A stretch of DNA of 36,041 nt. Origin: Patescibacteria group bacterium. GTDB lineage: Bacteria > Patescibacteriota > Patescibacteriia > UBA1558 > GWA2-36-10. The translations under genes and the position numbers were made by a program. The DNA lies in the NCBI GenBank assembly GCA_028718865.1, contig JAQUKX010000002.1, positions 72,047 to 108,087 of the forward strand, written 5' to 3'. Of this stretch, positions 17,062 to 25,693 are shown piece by piece. The stretch's first letter is position 1; each line of letters starts with the position of its first letter. The notes beneath the pieces are model-generated. The model was given only the letters and a program-made list of their open reading frames with translations, ran no database searches and had not been told where the DNA came from.

Positions 17062-17379
17062 TTACTTTAAGGCTACCCTTTCGTCTTTGGCTGACAAATA
17101 ATAGGTATCTTTGCTTTGCACTTTGACCAAGTCCAGACGCTTGCTCTCGTTTTCTATCCTTTGAGTGCTCTGCAACTCACTGACACTGACATTAAGACGG
17201 CGAGCATGATCTTCGGACGCTTTAATCTGGGCATTGAGCTCGCTTCGGGACAAATTCTGACTATTGGCGTAATTGGCTGAAAATAGCATAAACATCAAGC
17301 ACAGCACGAAAAAAGCCAAATTGACGCTTTTGAGTTTTTTTATGCCCTGGCAGGCTTTTTGCATTCCTTTTTTTAGCAT
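17062..17379 (-). CDS. FtsL-like septum protein
   Basis: Small single-TM protein with coiled-coil-like segment, positioned between rsmH and ftsI as in dcw clusters. Confidence 0.65.
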   Translation of the reverse strand: MLKKGMQKACQGIKKLKSVNLAFFVLCLMFMLFSANYANSQNLSRSELNAQIKASEDHARRLNVSVSELQSTQRIENESKRLDLVKVQSKDTYYLSAKDERVALK

Positions 17380-17413
17380 TTTTGTTTTTGTTTTTATATC
17401 TAAATAATTTTTA

Positions 17414-18379
17414 TTAAATCTTTTCCGCTACTCTCAACACAGCGCTACGACTCCTGGGATTGGTTTTGACTTCAGCCGCTGTCGGCCTTATGCCTTTTTT
17501 GTTGATTAATTTGAGTCTAGGCTTATAATCACAGACGCAAATCGGCGCTGACGACGGACAAATGCAATCCTTGGACATCTGACGAAAAAACTGCTTGACT
17601 ATCCTGTCCTCCAAAGAATGAAAGCTGATAAGAGCCAAACGGCCGCCGACCGGCAAAATATCCAGCGCCTGCGGCAATGCTTGGGTCAGGTTATCCAGTT
17701 CATTGTTGACTGCGATACGCAAAGCCTGAAAAACTTTGGTCGCCGGATGAATTCTAAATCTTTTTAAGCTGCTTTCCGGTATTTTCAATATTCGGAGTAT
17801 GACAGAGACAAGCATGGAAGTTTTTATGGCTTGATTTTGTTTTTGTTTATCGCGCCAGAGAGCAATGCCTCTGGCCAAAATTTTTGCCTTTTTTTCTCCG
17901 CCATACTCCGCAAATATTTTTACTAATTCCTTTTCCGGCCAGGTCAAAATAATATCGCTGGCTGTCAGCGTCTGACCCACTGGATCAAATCTCATGTCCA
18001 GTGGTCCATGATCTTTGAAAGAAAAACCCCGCTGGGCTCTATCCAGCTGGTCAGACGACAGCCCCAGATCAAAAATAATGCCGAAAATATTTTTACTAAA
18101 TCCGTGTTTCTTGGCTTCTGATTCTAAATGTGCGTAATTTTTATTGACTATTATCAATCTATCTTGATATTCGCTCAGTCTGGCTCTGGCCGCATCAATC
18201 GCCCGCTTATCCAGCTCAAAGGCCAATACCTTGCCTCTAGGCCCGTTTCTCTCCAACAATTGCTGACTATGCCCACCCCCGCCCAAAGTACAATCTATAA
18301 AATTCTGTCCCGGCGAAGGGGCTAAAAAATCTATCAATTCTTTTGCCAAAACACTAAGATGCTGGTAAGAATCAGCCAT
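17414..18379 (-). CDS. rsmH: 16S rRNA m4C1402 methyltransferase RsmH (MraW)
   Basis: HLSVLAKELIDFL; DCTLGGGGHSQQLLE; FDLGLSSDQLD; ISFHSLEDRIVKQFF. Confidence 0.97.
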   Translation of the reverse strand: MADSYQHLSVLAKELIDFLAPSPGQNFIDCTLGGGGHSQQLLERNGPRGKVLAFELDKRAIDAARARLSEYQDRLIIVNKNYAHLESEAKKHGFSKNIFGIIFDLGLSSDQLDRAQRGFSFKDHGPLDMRFDPVGQTLTASDIILTWPEKELVKIFAEYGGEKKAKILARGIALWRDKQKQNQAIKTSMLVSVILRILKIPESSLKRFRIHPATKVFQALRIAVNNELDNLTQALPQALDILPVGGRLALISFHSLEDRIVKQFFRQMSKDCICPSSAPICVCDYKPRLKLINKKGIRPTAAEVKTNPRSRSAVLRVAEKI

Positions 18380-18382
18380 AAC

Positions 18383-18814
18383 TTAGATACCTAAATCAAC
18401 CAGGCCTTCAGCTATTTCATTACTATCTTTTTCTGAAGTACGCTGATATTTGCCCCACATCTTTTCATCCCAAAGCTCCAAACGATTATACAAACCGGCT
18501 AAAACTACTTTTTTGCTCAAGCCGGCAAACTGTTTAAGATAATCAGGCAAAACTACTCGGCCCTGGTCATCTAGGGCAACATCCATGGCGCCAGCCAACA
18601 TCAGACGGGAAAAAGCTCGCGATTTGGCTTGGGAAATAGGTAAATTAGCCAGTTTCTCCACCAACTTATTCCATTCTTTGGCTGTATAAATAAAAAGACA
18701 ATTATCAAGCCCTTTGGTGATAACTGCCCCGTCTTTAAACAAATTCCTGAACTTACTGGGCATAGCCAGTCGGTTTTTGCTATCTAGATTGTATTTATAC
18801 TCGCCAATAAACAT
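18383..18814 (-). CDS. mraZ: Transcriptional regulator MraZ
   Basis: MFIGEYKYNLDSKNRLAMPSKFR; DDQGRVVLPDYLKQFAGL. Confidence 0.96.
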   Translation of the reverse strand: MFIGEYKYNLDSKNRLAMPSKFRNLFKDGAVITKGLDNCLFIYTAKEWNKLVEKLANLPISQAKSRAFSRLMLAGAMDVALDDQGRVVLPDYLKQFAGLSKKVVLAGLYNRLELWDEKMWGKYQRTSEKDSNEIAEGLVDLGI

Positions 18815-18882
18815 AAAAAACCTTTTTTATATGGAAAATTTTCTTGGCCAGCGATAATTATCCACAGGCTCTAATGTAAATT

Positions 18883-18902
18883 CCCCACTTTTTACCACTT
18901 TT
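18883..18902 (-). promoter_or_regulatory. MraZ-box operator
   Basis: Minus strand AAAGTGGTAAAAAGTGGGGA: two AAAGTGG repeats with 10-bp period upstream of mraZ. Confidence 0.8.
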
Positions 18903-18917
18903 ACCTAATGTAAATAC

Positions 18918-18947
18918 ATTATACCCCACTCAAAAGAAAAATGTCAA
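18918..18947 (-). promoter_or_regulatory. mraZ operon promoter
   Basis: Minus strand TTGACA-N18-TATAAT. Confidence 0.8.
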
Positions 18948-19035
18948 TAAATAAAAACTCTACTTATCCACAATTTTATAATAAAAAACAGGCTTTTGAC
19001 CAAAAGACTGTTGATAAGTCTATTTTAACTGCTAA

Positions 19036-19467
19036 CTAAGCAATTATTTTATAATTTCTCTTTTTTTTGGAAAAAGTAATATCAACTGCTTGTTTGTATT
19101 GGGCGCTAATAGGGGCAAAAGACTTCTTCGCAGCCAAATCTTTTTTGGCTTTAACCAAGGCCTGCTGATAAGATCCTTGGTAATAAAAATCAGCGGCTAT
19201 AGGCACGGACAGCTGCCAGGCCAAAGTATTTAAAATAGCCGTCAAAACCTTGGCTTGAGTCAGGCCAGACTCCAGTAGTAAAAAAATCAAACCGGAAATT
19301 TTGGTTAAATCAATTTTTTCTTTTTTAAAAAAATCATCCAAATAAAGCAAGCAGCCACCGCTATCCTGCTTGAGCTCAAAATCAAAACGAGACAGCTTAG
19401 CGCCGGCTTCTTTTTCCAAAATCCAGGCGGCCTTATTCTTCTTTGTAACGCTTAAAATTAAAATCAT
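19036..19467 (-). CDS. TsaB-like (YeaZ-type) protein, divergent
   Basis: LDDFFKKEKIDLTKISGLIFLLLESGLTQAKVLTAILNTLAWQLSVPI resembles the TsaB N-terminal fold; the GPGSFTGLR signature is not conserved. Confidence 0.55.
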   Translation of the reverse strand: MILILSVTKKNKAAWILEKEAGAKLSRFDFELKQDSGGCLLYLDDFFKKEKIDLTKISGLIFLLLESGLTQAKVLTAILNTLAWQLSVPIAADFYYQGSYQQALVKAKKDLAAKKSFAPISAQYKQAVDITFSKKKRNYKIIA

Positions 19468-20044
19468 CAAAATTATTTTTTTTGGCGTCTTTGGATATTT
19501 TATCAATCACTACTACTTTATTGTTGGCCCAAATATCATAGATAAACTTGTCGGTTATTTCCAAACGATAGAGGTATTCATTGACCGGCAAAAAAGTACA
19601 ACGCAATTCTCTGGGCAAACCTTCAGCTATCTTTGCTAGATATCTGTCAAACTTGTCTCTATTGACCTTGCCGACCACCAAAACATCAGTAGCTGCCGGC
19701 GACTGAGTCAAGGCTCCGGTAAAAATCAATAATTTAAGACCGACTATTTTAGACATTTTTCCGGCCAAATATATCTCTTCCAAAGCCAAGGCTTTGAAAA
19801 TGAGATTCTTTATCTCTGGAAAAAGAGCAAAATTATGATTAACCTGATAGTACTTTTTGCCGTTTTCATCAAAAGAAGACAAAAAGCCAAAATCCTCCAA
19901 ATTGGCCAGCTCGCGACGAGCGGAGTTCAATTGCAGATTTAGCTGTCTGGCCAGCTCACGGACAAAAAATTTGCCTTCGGCATTGACGCAGAAAAACTTC
20001 AATATCCTTGTCCTGGCTTCTGAACCAAAAATTTGTTCAAGCAT
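19433..20044 (-). CDS. Winged-helix transcriptional regulator, possibly with nucleotidyltransferase-like C-terminal domain
   Basis: MLEQIFGSEARTRILKFFCVNAEGKFFVRELARQLNLQLNSARRELANLEDFGFL wHTH; LLIFTGALTQSPAATDVLVVG resembles an MNT-like domain. Confidence 0.75.
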   Translation of the reverse strand: MLEQIFGSEARTRILKFFCVNAEGKFFVRELARQLNLQLNSARRELANLEDFGFLSSFDENGKKYYQVNHNFALFPEIKNLIFKALALEEIYLAGKMSKIVGLKLLIFTGALTQSPAATDVLVVGKVNRDKFDRYLAKIAEGLPRELRCTFLPVNEYLYRLEITDKFIYDIWANNKVVVIDKISKDAKKNNFDDFNFKRYKEE

Positions 20045-20117
20045 AATAAAAGCCCTAAAAAATATTTACTAAGCTACCCAAATATAGTATAATATTATTT
20101 GGTGGAAATGTAAAATA

Positions 20118-22223
20118 ATGGCTTTAAAATACCACAAAATATTCAACCATGACCATTTAAACGCTCGGGAAATATCTGAGGTTTATATGAGCGCGCCCAC
20201 TGATCGCGGGCGCTTATTTGTCATTTCGGAGCTACCCAAACACAAAATAGATCAAGGGCCTTATATTGACGCTATTGTCAACAAAAGCGCCAATTATTTT
20301 GAATCTTCTCCCCAAGAAAACACTGAAGTTTTGCTGGAGGAAATACTGCAAGAGCTCAACCAGCTTTTGCCTGAATTGGCTGCTGATATCAAAATAAGAA
20401 ACTGGCTGGGAACTTTGGATCTGGCTCTGGGAATAATAGACAACGATGATATTTTTATTGCCTCCATCGGCAAAATAAACGGCCTACTTATTCAAAACAA
20501 CCAACTGGTGCCTATTTTAGAAAAAAGCAATGCCATCAACCCGACCAAAATATTTTCTGACATTGTCAGCGGGCGCTTGGACGAAGGTGATGCTTTGATA
20601 ATCTCCACTGACTCGCTTTTTGACTATATTTCCAAAGAAAAAATACGCCAATTAGTAAGGAAATACAGCCCGTCTGCTGCTGCCATAAAAATCAACGAAC
20701 TACTGGAAAGCGTGCCTGAATTCGTCACTTTCAATTCTCTGCTGATAAAAAAATCAGACCTCAGAGAACAAGAGATATCTCCTCAAGAGATAGAAACCGC
20801 CCGAGAAGAAAGAGAAGAAAAAGTGGCCTTAAGAACTAGCGAAGAAATCCTTGTCAAAAAAGAAAGTCGGCCGCGCACTCGCCTGTCTTTGGATGTCAAA
20901 GCAGCCAAAAATATAAGTGGTTTGAAAAAAATCATCGGCTTTTTTCAGCTTCTCTTTCTCTGCGGTAAATATATAGGCCTGATATTGGCTTATGTTTTCA
21001 AACAGCTGAAAAAGCTGCTGCTATTTATCTTTTCCGCGCCCTATCGCCGCAAAAAAGAAAAAGAAACTCTGGAAGAAATCAAAGAAATCACCGAGAAAAA
21101 ATACAACTGGTGGCAAGCTCTGTCTTTGGCCAAAAAAATATCCTTGATTATGCTTTTCGTCTTTGTCCTGGCTTTTATCCAAAGCCTAGTATTTTTGACC
21201 CAAGACAAAGATATCAAAAACCGAGCCGAAGCTTATCAAGAAGCTTTGACAATGATTGAAATGAAATACGAAGAAGTAGAAGCTAAGCTGATATACAAAG
21301 ACGAACCAGGAGCAGAAAAAACTCTTTTGGAAATTGAGCAGATTATCGACAATCTCAAAGCCGCTTCCCCCCAGCAACAAGCTGAAATAAATAGCCTAAA
21401 AGAAAATCTTTTTTACAAACTAAACAGAGTCCGGCGCATCCATGTAGTTGCTTCACCGCTAAGCCTTTTTGACTTGGGAGAAATAAAAAATACCCTGTCT
21501 TTGGAGCAGAAAAATGGCTTATTTTACCTATTGGCAGACCAAGGAATATACTTACTAGGCGAAGACAAGCCAGAGCTTATCTATAGCCTGCCTGATGATC
21601 AAATCGCCCTATCAATGACTGACTGGCCTGACACTAACCGAATAATCCTAGAAAGCAGCAGCCTAAGCGGAGAAAAATCATTGCAAATTTTTGACTTAAC
21701 AAACAAACGCTTATTAGGCAATGTCCGCTTAGCGCCAGAAAACCAAAACTTTCGCGATCTAGCTATTTACAACAACAATCTCTATACTCTTGACCAGTTG
21801 GCTAAGCAAATCTTTCGCTACGGAGCCAGCGGCCAAAATTTTGGCACTGGCCAAAGATGGCTGACTGAAAACTACGACCTGTCTCAAGCCAATAGTCTGG
21901 CAATTGACGGCAGTATTTATATCTTAGAAAACAGCGGTCAAATAAAAAACTTCTTGCGCGGACGAAGCAATGAGTTCAATTATCACCTTCCTCATCCGGA
22001 GATAGGACCCAACAGCTTGATTAAGACTTTTCGGGAATCAGATTATTTGTATATTGCTGACCCTCAAAATCAAAGAATAATCATTATGGATAAAAACGGC
22101 ACCATCAAAGACCAATATACTTCTCAGAGTTTTGATAAGCTAACTGACCTAACTATTGATCCGGAAGAAAAAGCCGTTTATTTGCTCAACGGCCAGCAAA
22201 TCTTTATCCTGGCTATAAACTAA
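20118..22223 (+). CDS. Membrane protein with PP2C-like N-terminal domain, TM helix and C-terminal beta-propeller-like domain
   Basis: N-terminal GRLFVISELPKHK..LGTLDLALGIIDNDDIFIASIGKINGLLI..GDALIISTDSLFDYIS; TM ISLIMLFVFVLAFIQSLVFL; C-terminal repeats such as DLAIYNNNLYTLDQLAKQIFRYG, LAIDGSIYILENSGQIKNF, YLYIADPQNQRIIIMDKNG. Confidence 0.75.
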   Translation: MALKYHKIFNHDHLNAREISEVYMSAPTDRGRLFVISELPKHKIDQGPYIDAIVNKSANYFESSPQENTEVLLEEILQELNQLLPELAADIKIRNWLGTLDLALGIIDNDDIFIASIGKINGLLIQNNQLVPILEKSNAINPTKIFSDIVSGRLDEGDALIISTDSLFDYISKEKIRQLVRKYSPSAAAIKINELLESVPEFVTFNSLLIKKSDLREQEISPQEIETAREEREEKVALRTSEEILVKKESRPRTRLSLDVKAAKNISGLKKIIGFFQLLFLCGKYIGLILAYVFKQLKKLLLFIFSAPYRRKKEKETLEEIKEITEKKYNWWQALSLAKKISLIMLFVFVLAFIQSLVFLTQDKDIKNRAEAYQEALTMIEMKYEEVEAKLIYKDEPGAEKTLLEIEQIIDNLKAASPQQQAEINSLKENLFYKLNRVRRIHVVASPLSLFDLGEIKNTLSLEQKNGLFYLLADQGIYLLGEDKPELIYSLPDDQIALSMTDWPDTNRIILESSSLSGEKSLQIFDLTNKRLLGNVRLAPENQNFRDLAIYNNNLYTLDQLAKQIFRYGASGQNFGTGQRWLTENYDLSQANSLAIDGSIYILENSGQIKNFLRGRSNEFNYHLPHPEIGPNSLIKTFRESDYLYIADPQNQRIIIMDKNGTIKDQYTSQSFDKLTDLTIDPEEKAVYLLNGQQIFILAIN

Positions 22224-22228
22224 AAACA

Positions 22229-22270
22229 AAAAATCCGCCTGAACCAAAAAACTAGGGCGGATTTTTTATT
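22229..22270. terminator. Bidirectional terminator between the PP2C-like gene and rplL
   Basis: AAATCCGCC-N16-GGCGGATTTTTTATT. Confidence 0.9.
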
Positions 22271-22278
22271 GGTAAAAA

Positions 22279-22686
22279 TTATTTCAAAGTGACGCTAGCG
22301 CCAGCTTCTTCCAATTTTTTCTTCATTTCTTCAGCTTCTTCCTTGGCTACACCTTCCTTGACCATAGCTGGAGCGCCGTCAGTCATATCTTTGGCTTCTT
22401 TTAGTCCCAGCTGGGTAACCTCGCGGATTACCTTGATGACGCCGATTTTGTTGCTACCGGCAGAAGTCAATTCCACATTGAAGCTGGTCTTTTCTTCAGC
22501 GGCTTCGGCTGCCTGTCCCGCTGCCGGCATAGCGGCCATGGCCACTGGAGCAACGGCAGAGACGCCGAATTTCTCTTCCAAAATAGACACTAATTCGGAC
22601 AAGTCCAAAACTGACATTTTTTCAATTTCTTCCACCAATTTGGCGAACTTTTCCGGAACTTTTACCTCTTTTTTCTCTTCAGACAT
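22279..22686 (-). CDS. rplL: 50S ribosomal protein L7/L12
   Basis: [58 protein letters not shown] upstream. Confidence 0.97.
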   Translation of the reverse strand: MSEEKKEVKVPEKFAKLVEEIEKMSVLDLSELVSILEEKFGVSAVAPVAMAAMPAAGQAAEAAEEKTSFNVELTSAGSNKIGVIKVIREVTQLGLKEAKDMTDGAPAMVKEGVAKEEAEEMKKKLEEAGASVTLK

Positions 22687-22730
22687 AATATTATCTCCTT
22701 AATAATGATAATTTTAATTATTTATATAAA

Positions 22731-23252
22731 TTATTGTTTCTTGTCTTTTATCGCGCTCAAAACTCCCACCAGATTCCTAATGTTACCGGACAATACATTG
22801 GCCAATCCGGAAACAGGACTCGTCAGTGAAGCTAAAAGAGTGGCCAAAAGCACTTCCCGGCTGGGCAAAGCTGCCAAGCGCTTGACCATCTCGGGCATAA
22901 TAAAAGAATTCTCCAAAATACCGCCACCCAATTCCAATTTATCATTTGTCTTAGCATACTTGCTAAGTATCTTGGCGGCACTGACTTCATCATGATAGGA
23001 AAAGGTCAGAGCGACTGAACCCTGTAAATCATCTATAGCTGGAATATCTCCTCGGTCTTTGTTGGCCAGCTGAAGCAAGGTCTTTTTGGTTACCAGATAC
23101 TCAGCCTGATTTTCCTTGAGCTCCTGACGAAGACTTTCCACGGTCTTGACATCCAAGCCTTTGTCAGCACTAAAAACCACTGCTTTACTTTTGGCTAATT
23201 TATCCTTGATATTTTCCAAAATCTCTTTTTTCTGATCTTTGCTTTTTGGCAT
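22731..23252 (-). CDS. rplJ: 50S ribosomal protein L10
   Basis: MPKSKDQKKEILENIKDKLAKSKAVVFSADKGLDVKTVESLRQEL; VKRLAALPSREVLLATLLASLTSPVSGLANVL. Confidence 0.96.
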   Translation of the reverse strand: MPKSKDQKKEILENIKDKLAKSKAVVFSADKGLDVKTVESLRQELKENQAEYLVTKKTLLQLANKDRGDIPAIDDLQGSVALTFSYHDEVSAAKILSKYAKTNDKLELGGGILENSFIMPEMVKRLAALPSREVLLATLLASLTSPVSGLANVLSGNIRNLVGVLSAIKDKKQ

Positions 23253-23282
23253 ATATTTATCTTACATTCATTTACTGCTACT

Positions 23283-23392
23283 AAAAAACTGCGGCAATAA
23301 CCGCAGACAACCTAAGCTAAAAAAGCTATTTGGCCTCGGCAGGATTTATATTTTGGCCTTATTTTGGCCAAAAAACCTGCTGTCTGCAGCTA
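23283..23392 (-). ncRNA. L10 (rplJ) leader with downstream attenuator hairpin
   Basis: Minus strand GACAGCAGGTTTTTTGGCC...AAATCCTGCCGAGGCC resembles the L10 leader core; followed by CTGCGGTTATTGCCGCAGTTTTTT at 23283-23306. Confidence 0.8.
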
Positions 23393-23412
23393 AAAATTCA
23401 ATTGATGGAAAT

Positions 23413-23441
23413 AGTATATATTAAAAAGAAAAAATTGTCAA
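23413..23441 (-). promoter_or_regulatory. rplJ-rplL operon promoter
   Basis: Minus strand TTGACA-N17-TATACT. Confidence 0.8.
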
Positions 23442-23447
23442 TAAAGC

Positions 23448-24665
23448 TTAATCTTTGACACAGCGCACAGAAAAGCCAGTTAATTTATTATTAGGATTAC
23501 GGTAAATAAGGCCATCGCTTGATCTAACAACTCTTATCCAGGCATTGGTGCTAGATTCCAGAGATGACCAAATATTGCCAAAACTAGTCCTGCCGCTAAA
23601 AGTAGTATCCGTATGATGGCGAGAGCCAGCCAAAACCATTTCCATGCCTGATGTTCCTCCTACTTTTAACTTGGTGCCTTCATTGCTGCCCCGCCAGCTA
23701 TTTAAAGTAGTGGTGTCATAAGGAAAATCCGTAACGCAAGTACCAGAAGTGCAGACTGCTCTTTCCAAAGCCGTCAATTCATAATGAGATGGTATATGCC
23801 AACCTTCTGGGCAAATTCCTTGCGCTGGACTAGCGCAAGCCGGCTGGGACTCACCAGTGCCGTTGCAAGAAGAACCATATTGCATGGCCTCGGCCCACTG
23901 ATACAAGCCACCGTCCGTATTACAGTTAGTTGTATTATCGCTATAACAATATTTTTCTATAATGCCATTATCTGTCTGCGTATCCGCTCCGGCTATCATT
24001 GTGCCGATATTGAGGTGCTGAGCCATCCAGCACTGCGTACCTATTTTAACTGTGTTATATTTTCGACTATCCCTTATATCTACCAGCTGATGCGCGCCGC
24101 AAACAAAAGGAGCCAGCTTGGAAACACCAGCCATTTCAATCTCAGCGGATGTTTCATAAGTATCACAAGCGCCAAAAGAAACTATATCACCGACTTTTTT
24201 ACTGATATAATAACCTGTGTCGGTTGGGCTTTCTTTGCCAGGATCTATTGGCAGCTGCGTCAAATAAATTCCTAAAAAATCATTGTCATCTACAACCAAG
24301 CAATCATAAATCTGTCCGTCGCAGCTAAGCTCATCGGGCTCTGAGCATAAAACTACTTTTTGGCCGGCTTGAATATACCCATCAAAAGAAGCCGGCAAGA
24401 CTCCGTTATCGGCTGTGTATAAATCAAGAGCTCTAACTAGCGCCTGAATATCTCTCAGTCTTTGCGCATCTTGTGCCTGGCCTATTCTTTTGGCTGGATT
24501 GACCAAAATAAAAACAGCGGCTGCCAAAAAAGCCACGATAGCAATCACCACTATTAATTCCAAAAGTGTAAAGCCCCGACTACCAAAATTCAAAATACTT
24601 GTACTTGGCGAGTTTTGTCGTCCAGTATTACTATATCTTAAAAAAGTTTTTTTGATTCTACCCAT
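23448..24665 (-). CDS. Type IV pilin-like/pseudopilin protein with C-terminal FISUMP (Fib_succ_major) domain
   Basis: GFTLLELIVVIAIVAFLAAAVFILVNPAKRIGQAQDAQRLRDI prepilin motif; IGTQCWMAQHLNIGT..CPEGWHIPSHYELTALE..IWSSLESSTNAWIRVV..NNKLTGFSVRCVKD. Confidence 0.88.
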   Translation of the reverse strand: MGRIKKTFLRYSNTGRQNSPSTSILNFGSRGFTLLELIVVIAIVAFLAAAVFILVNPAKRIGQAQDAQRLRDIQALVRALDLYTADNGVLPASFDGYIQAGQKVVLCSEPDELSCDGQIYDCLVVDDNDFLGIYLTQLPIDPGKESPTDTGYYISKKVGDIVSFGACDTYETSAEIEMAGVSKLAPFVCGAHQLVDIRDSRKYNTVKIGTQCWMAQHLNIGTMIAGADTQTDNGIIEKYCYSDNTTNCNTDGGLYQWAEAMQYGSSCNGTGESQPACASPAQGICPEGWHIPSHYELTALERAVCTSGTCVTDFPYDTTTLNSWRGSNEGTKLKVGGTSGMEMVLAGSRHHTDTTFSGRTSFGNIWSSLESSTNAWIRVVRSSDGLIYRNPNNKLTGFSVRCVKD

Positions 24666-24700
24666 TATACTTATATACGCGAATCTAAAGCTAAAAAATA

Positions 24701-25693
24701 CTAATCAAGATATTTTCTTTTATTAGCCAAATGCTCTTCATAATCGCGGCTGTAAATAACCTTGTTTTCCTTGGTAGTCAAGAAAAAATAATAGGGATTG
24801 GTCGTCGGATAAATCACTGCCTTGATGCTGTCTAGGCCTGGATTGGAAATAGGCCCTGGTGGCAAGCCGCGATATTTATAAGTATTGTAAGGCGAATCAA
24901 CTTCCAAGTCCTTAAAAGTCGGCTGAGCCAAGCCTTTGCCAGTTACATAGTTGATAGTAGCGTCTGACTGGAGTCCCATGCCTATATCCAAACGCTTGAG
25001 AAAAATATCGGCCACCATTTGCTTGTCAGAATAAAGCGGCACTTCTCTTTCTACAATTGAGGCCAAGTTCAATACTTCAAAAATTGTCTTGCTTTGTTTT
25101 TGCATTTCTTGGCGCAAATCAGCCGTCAATTTACGATCAAAATTGGCCAAAGACCGATCAATCAAATTATTGACGCTGGTCCTGTTGTCCACAAAATAAG
25201 TGTCTGGGAAAATATAGCCTTCTAAACTGGCGCCAGCCGGTGCATCAGCCAAAAAAGCATATTTTTCCTGCCAATGGTCTTTGCGGCTGCTCAAATCCAT
25301 AAAATCAGCTCCGGAAAAGCCATTTTTATCCAAATAATCAGCCATCATCTGCCTGGTCCAGCCCTCTATCAAAGTAATAGACCTTTGGCTGTTGCCCGGC
25401 CCTAAGCTAAAAATATTGGCCAGCTGGCGGATAGATATATTCTCAGGCAAACTGTAGCTGCCGGCGGCGATTTTATCTTCAGCGTCTTTGAACTTTAACC
25501 AAAATCTGAAAGCCAGCTCGTTTTTTATCAAGCCAGCCTGAGACAAATTTTTGGCCACCTGTCCAGCTCCCTGACCACTCTCCACTACAAAAATTTCGGC
25601 TTCTTGATCATTGCCGCCAAAAATAGCCAGCATCAGCCACCAGGCCGAGCCAACGGCTAAAATAAAAATTAAACTGAATATTTTTTTGATCAT
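24701..25693 (-). CDS. mltG: Endolytic transglycosylase MltG (YceG-like)
   Basis: LASIVEREVPLYSDKQMVADIFLKRL; MGLQSDATINYVTG; SPYNTYKYRGLPPGPISNPG. Confidence 0.95.
   Translation of the reverse strand: MIKKIFSLIFILAVGSAWWLMLAIFGGNDQEAEIFVVESGQGAGQVAKNLSQAGLIKNELAFRFWLKFKDAEDKIAAGSYSLPENISIRQLANIFSLGPGNSQRSITLIEGWTRQMMADYLDKNGFSGADFMDLSSRKDHWQEKYAFLADAPAGASLEGYIFPDTYFVDNRTSVNNLIDRSLANFDRKLTADLRQEMQKQSKTIFEVLNLASIVEREVPLYSDKQMVADIFLKRLDIGMGLQSDATINYVTGKGLAQPTFKDLEVDSPYNTYKYRGLPPGPISNPGLDSIKAVIYPTTNPYYFFLTTKENKVIYSRDYEEHLANKRKYLD

Larger units (their letters stand above)
18858..19017. promoter_or_regulatory. Cluster of DnaA-box-like 9-mers
   Basis: TTATCCACA at 18858-18866 and 18964-18972 (+), TTATCAACA at 19009-19017 (-). 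Confidence 0.55.

Noticed and set aside
18858-19017. Calling this site oriC outright
   Set aside because: DnaA-box-like 9-mers alone are insufficient; no dnaA/dnaN nearby and GC skew cannot be assessed here.
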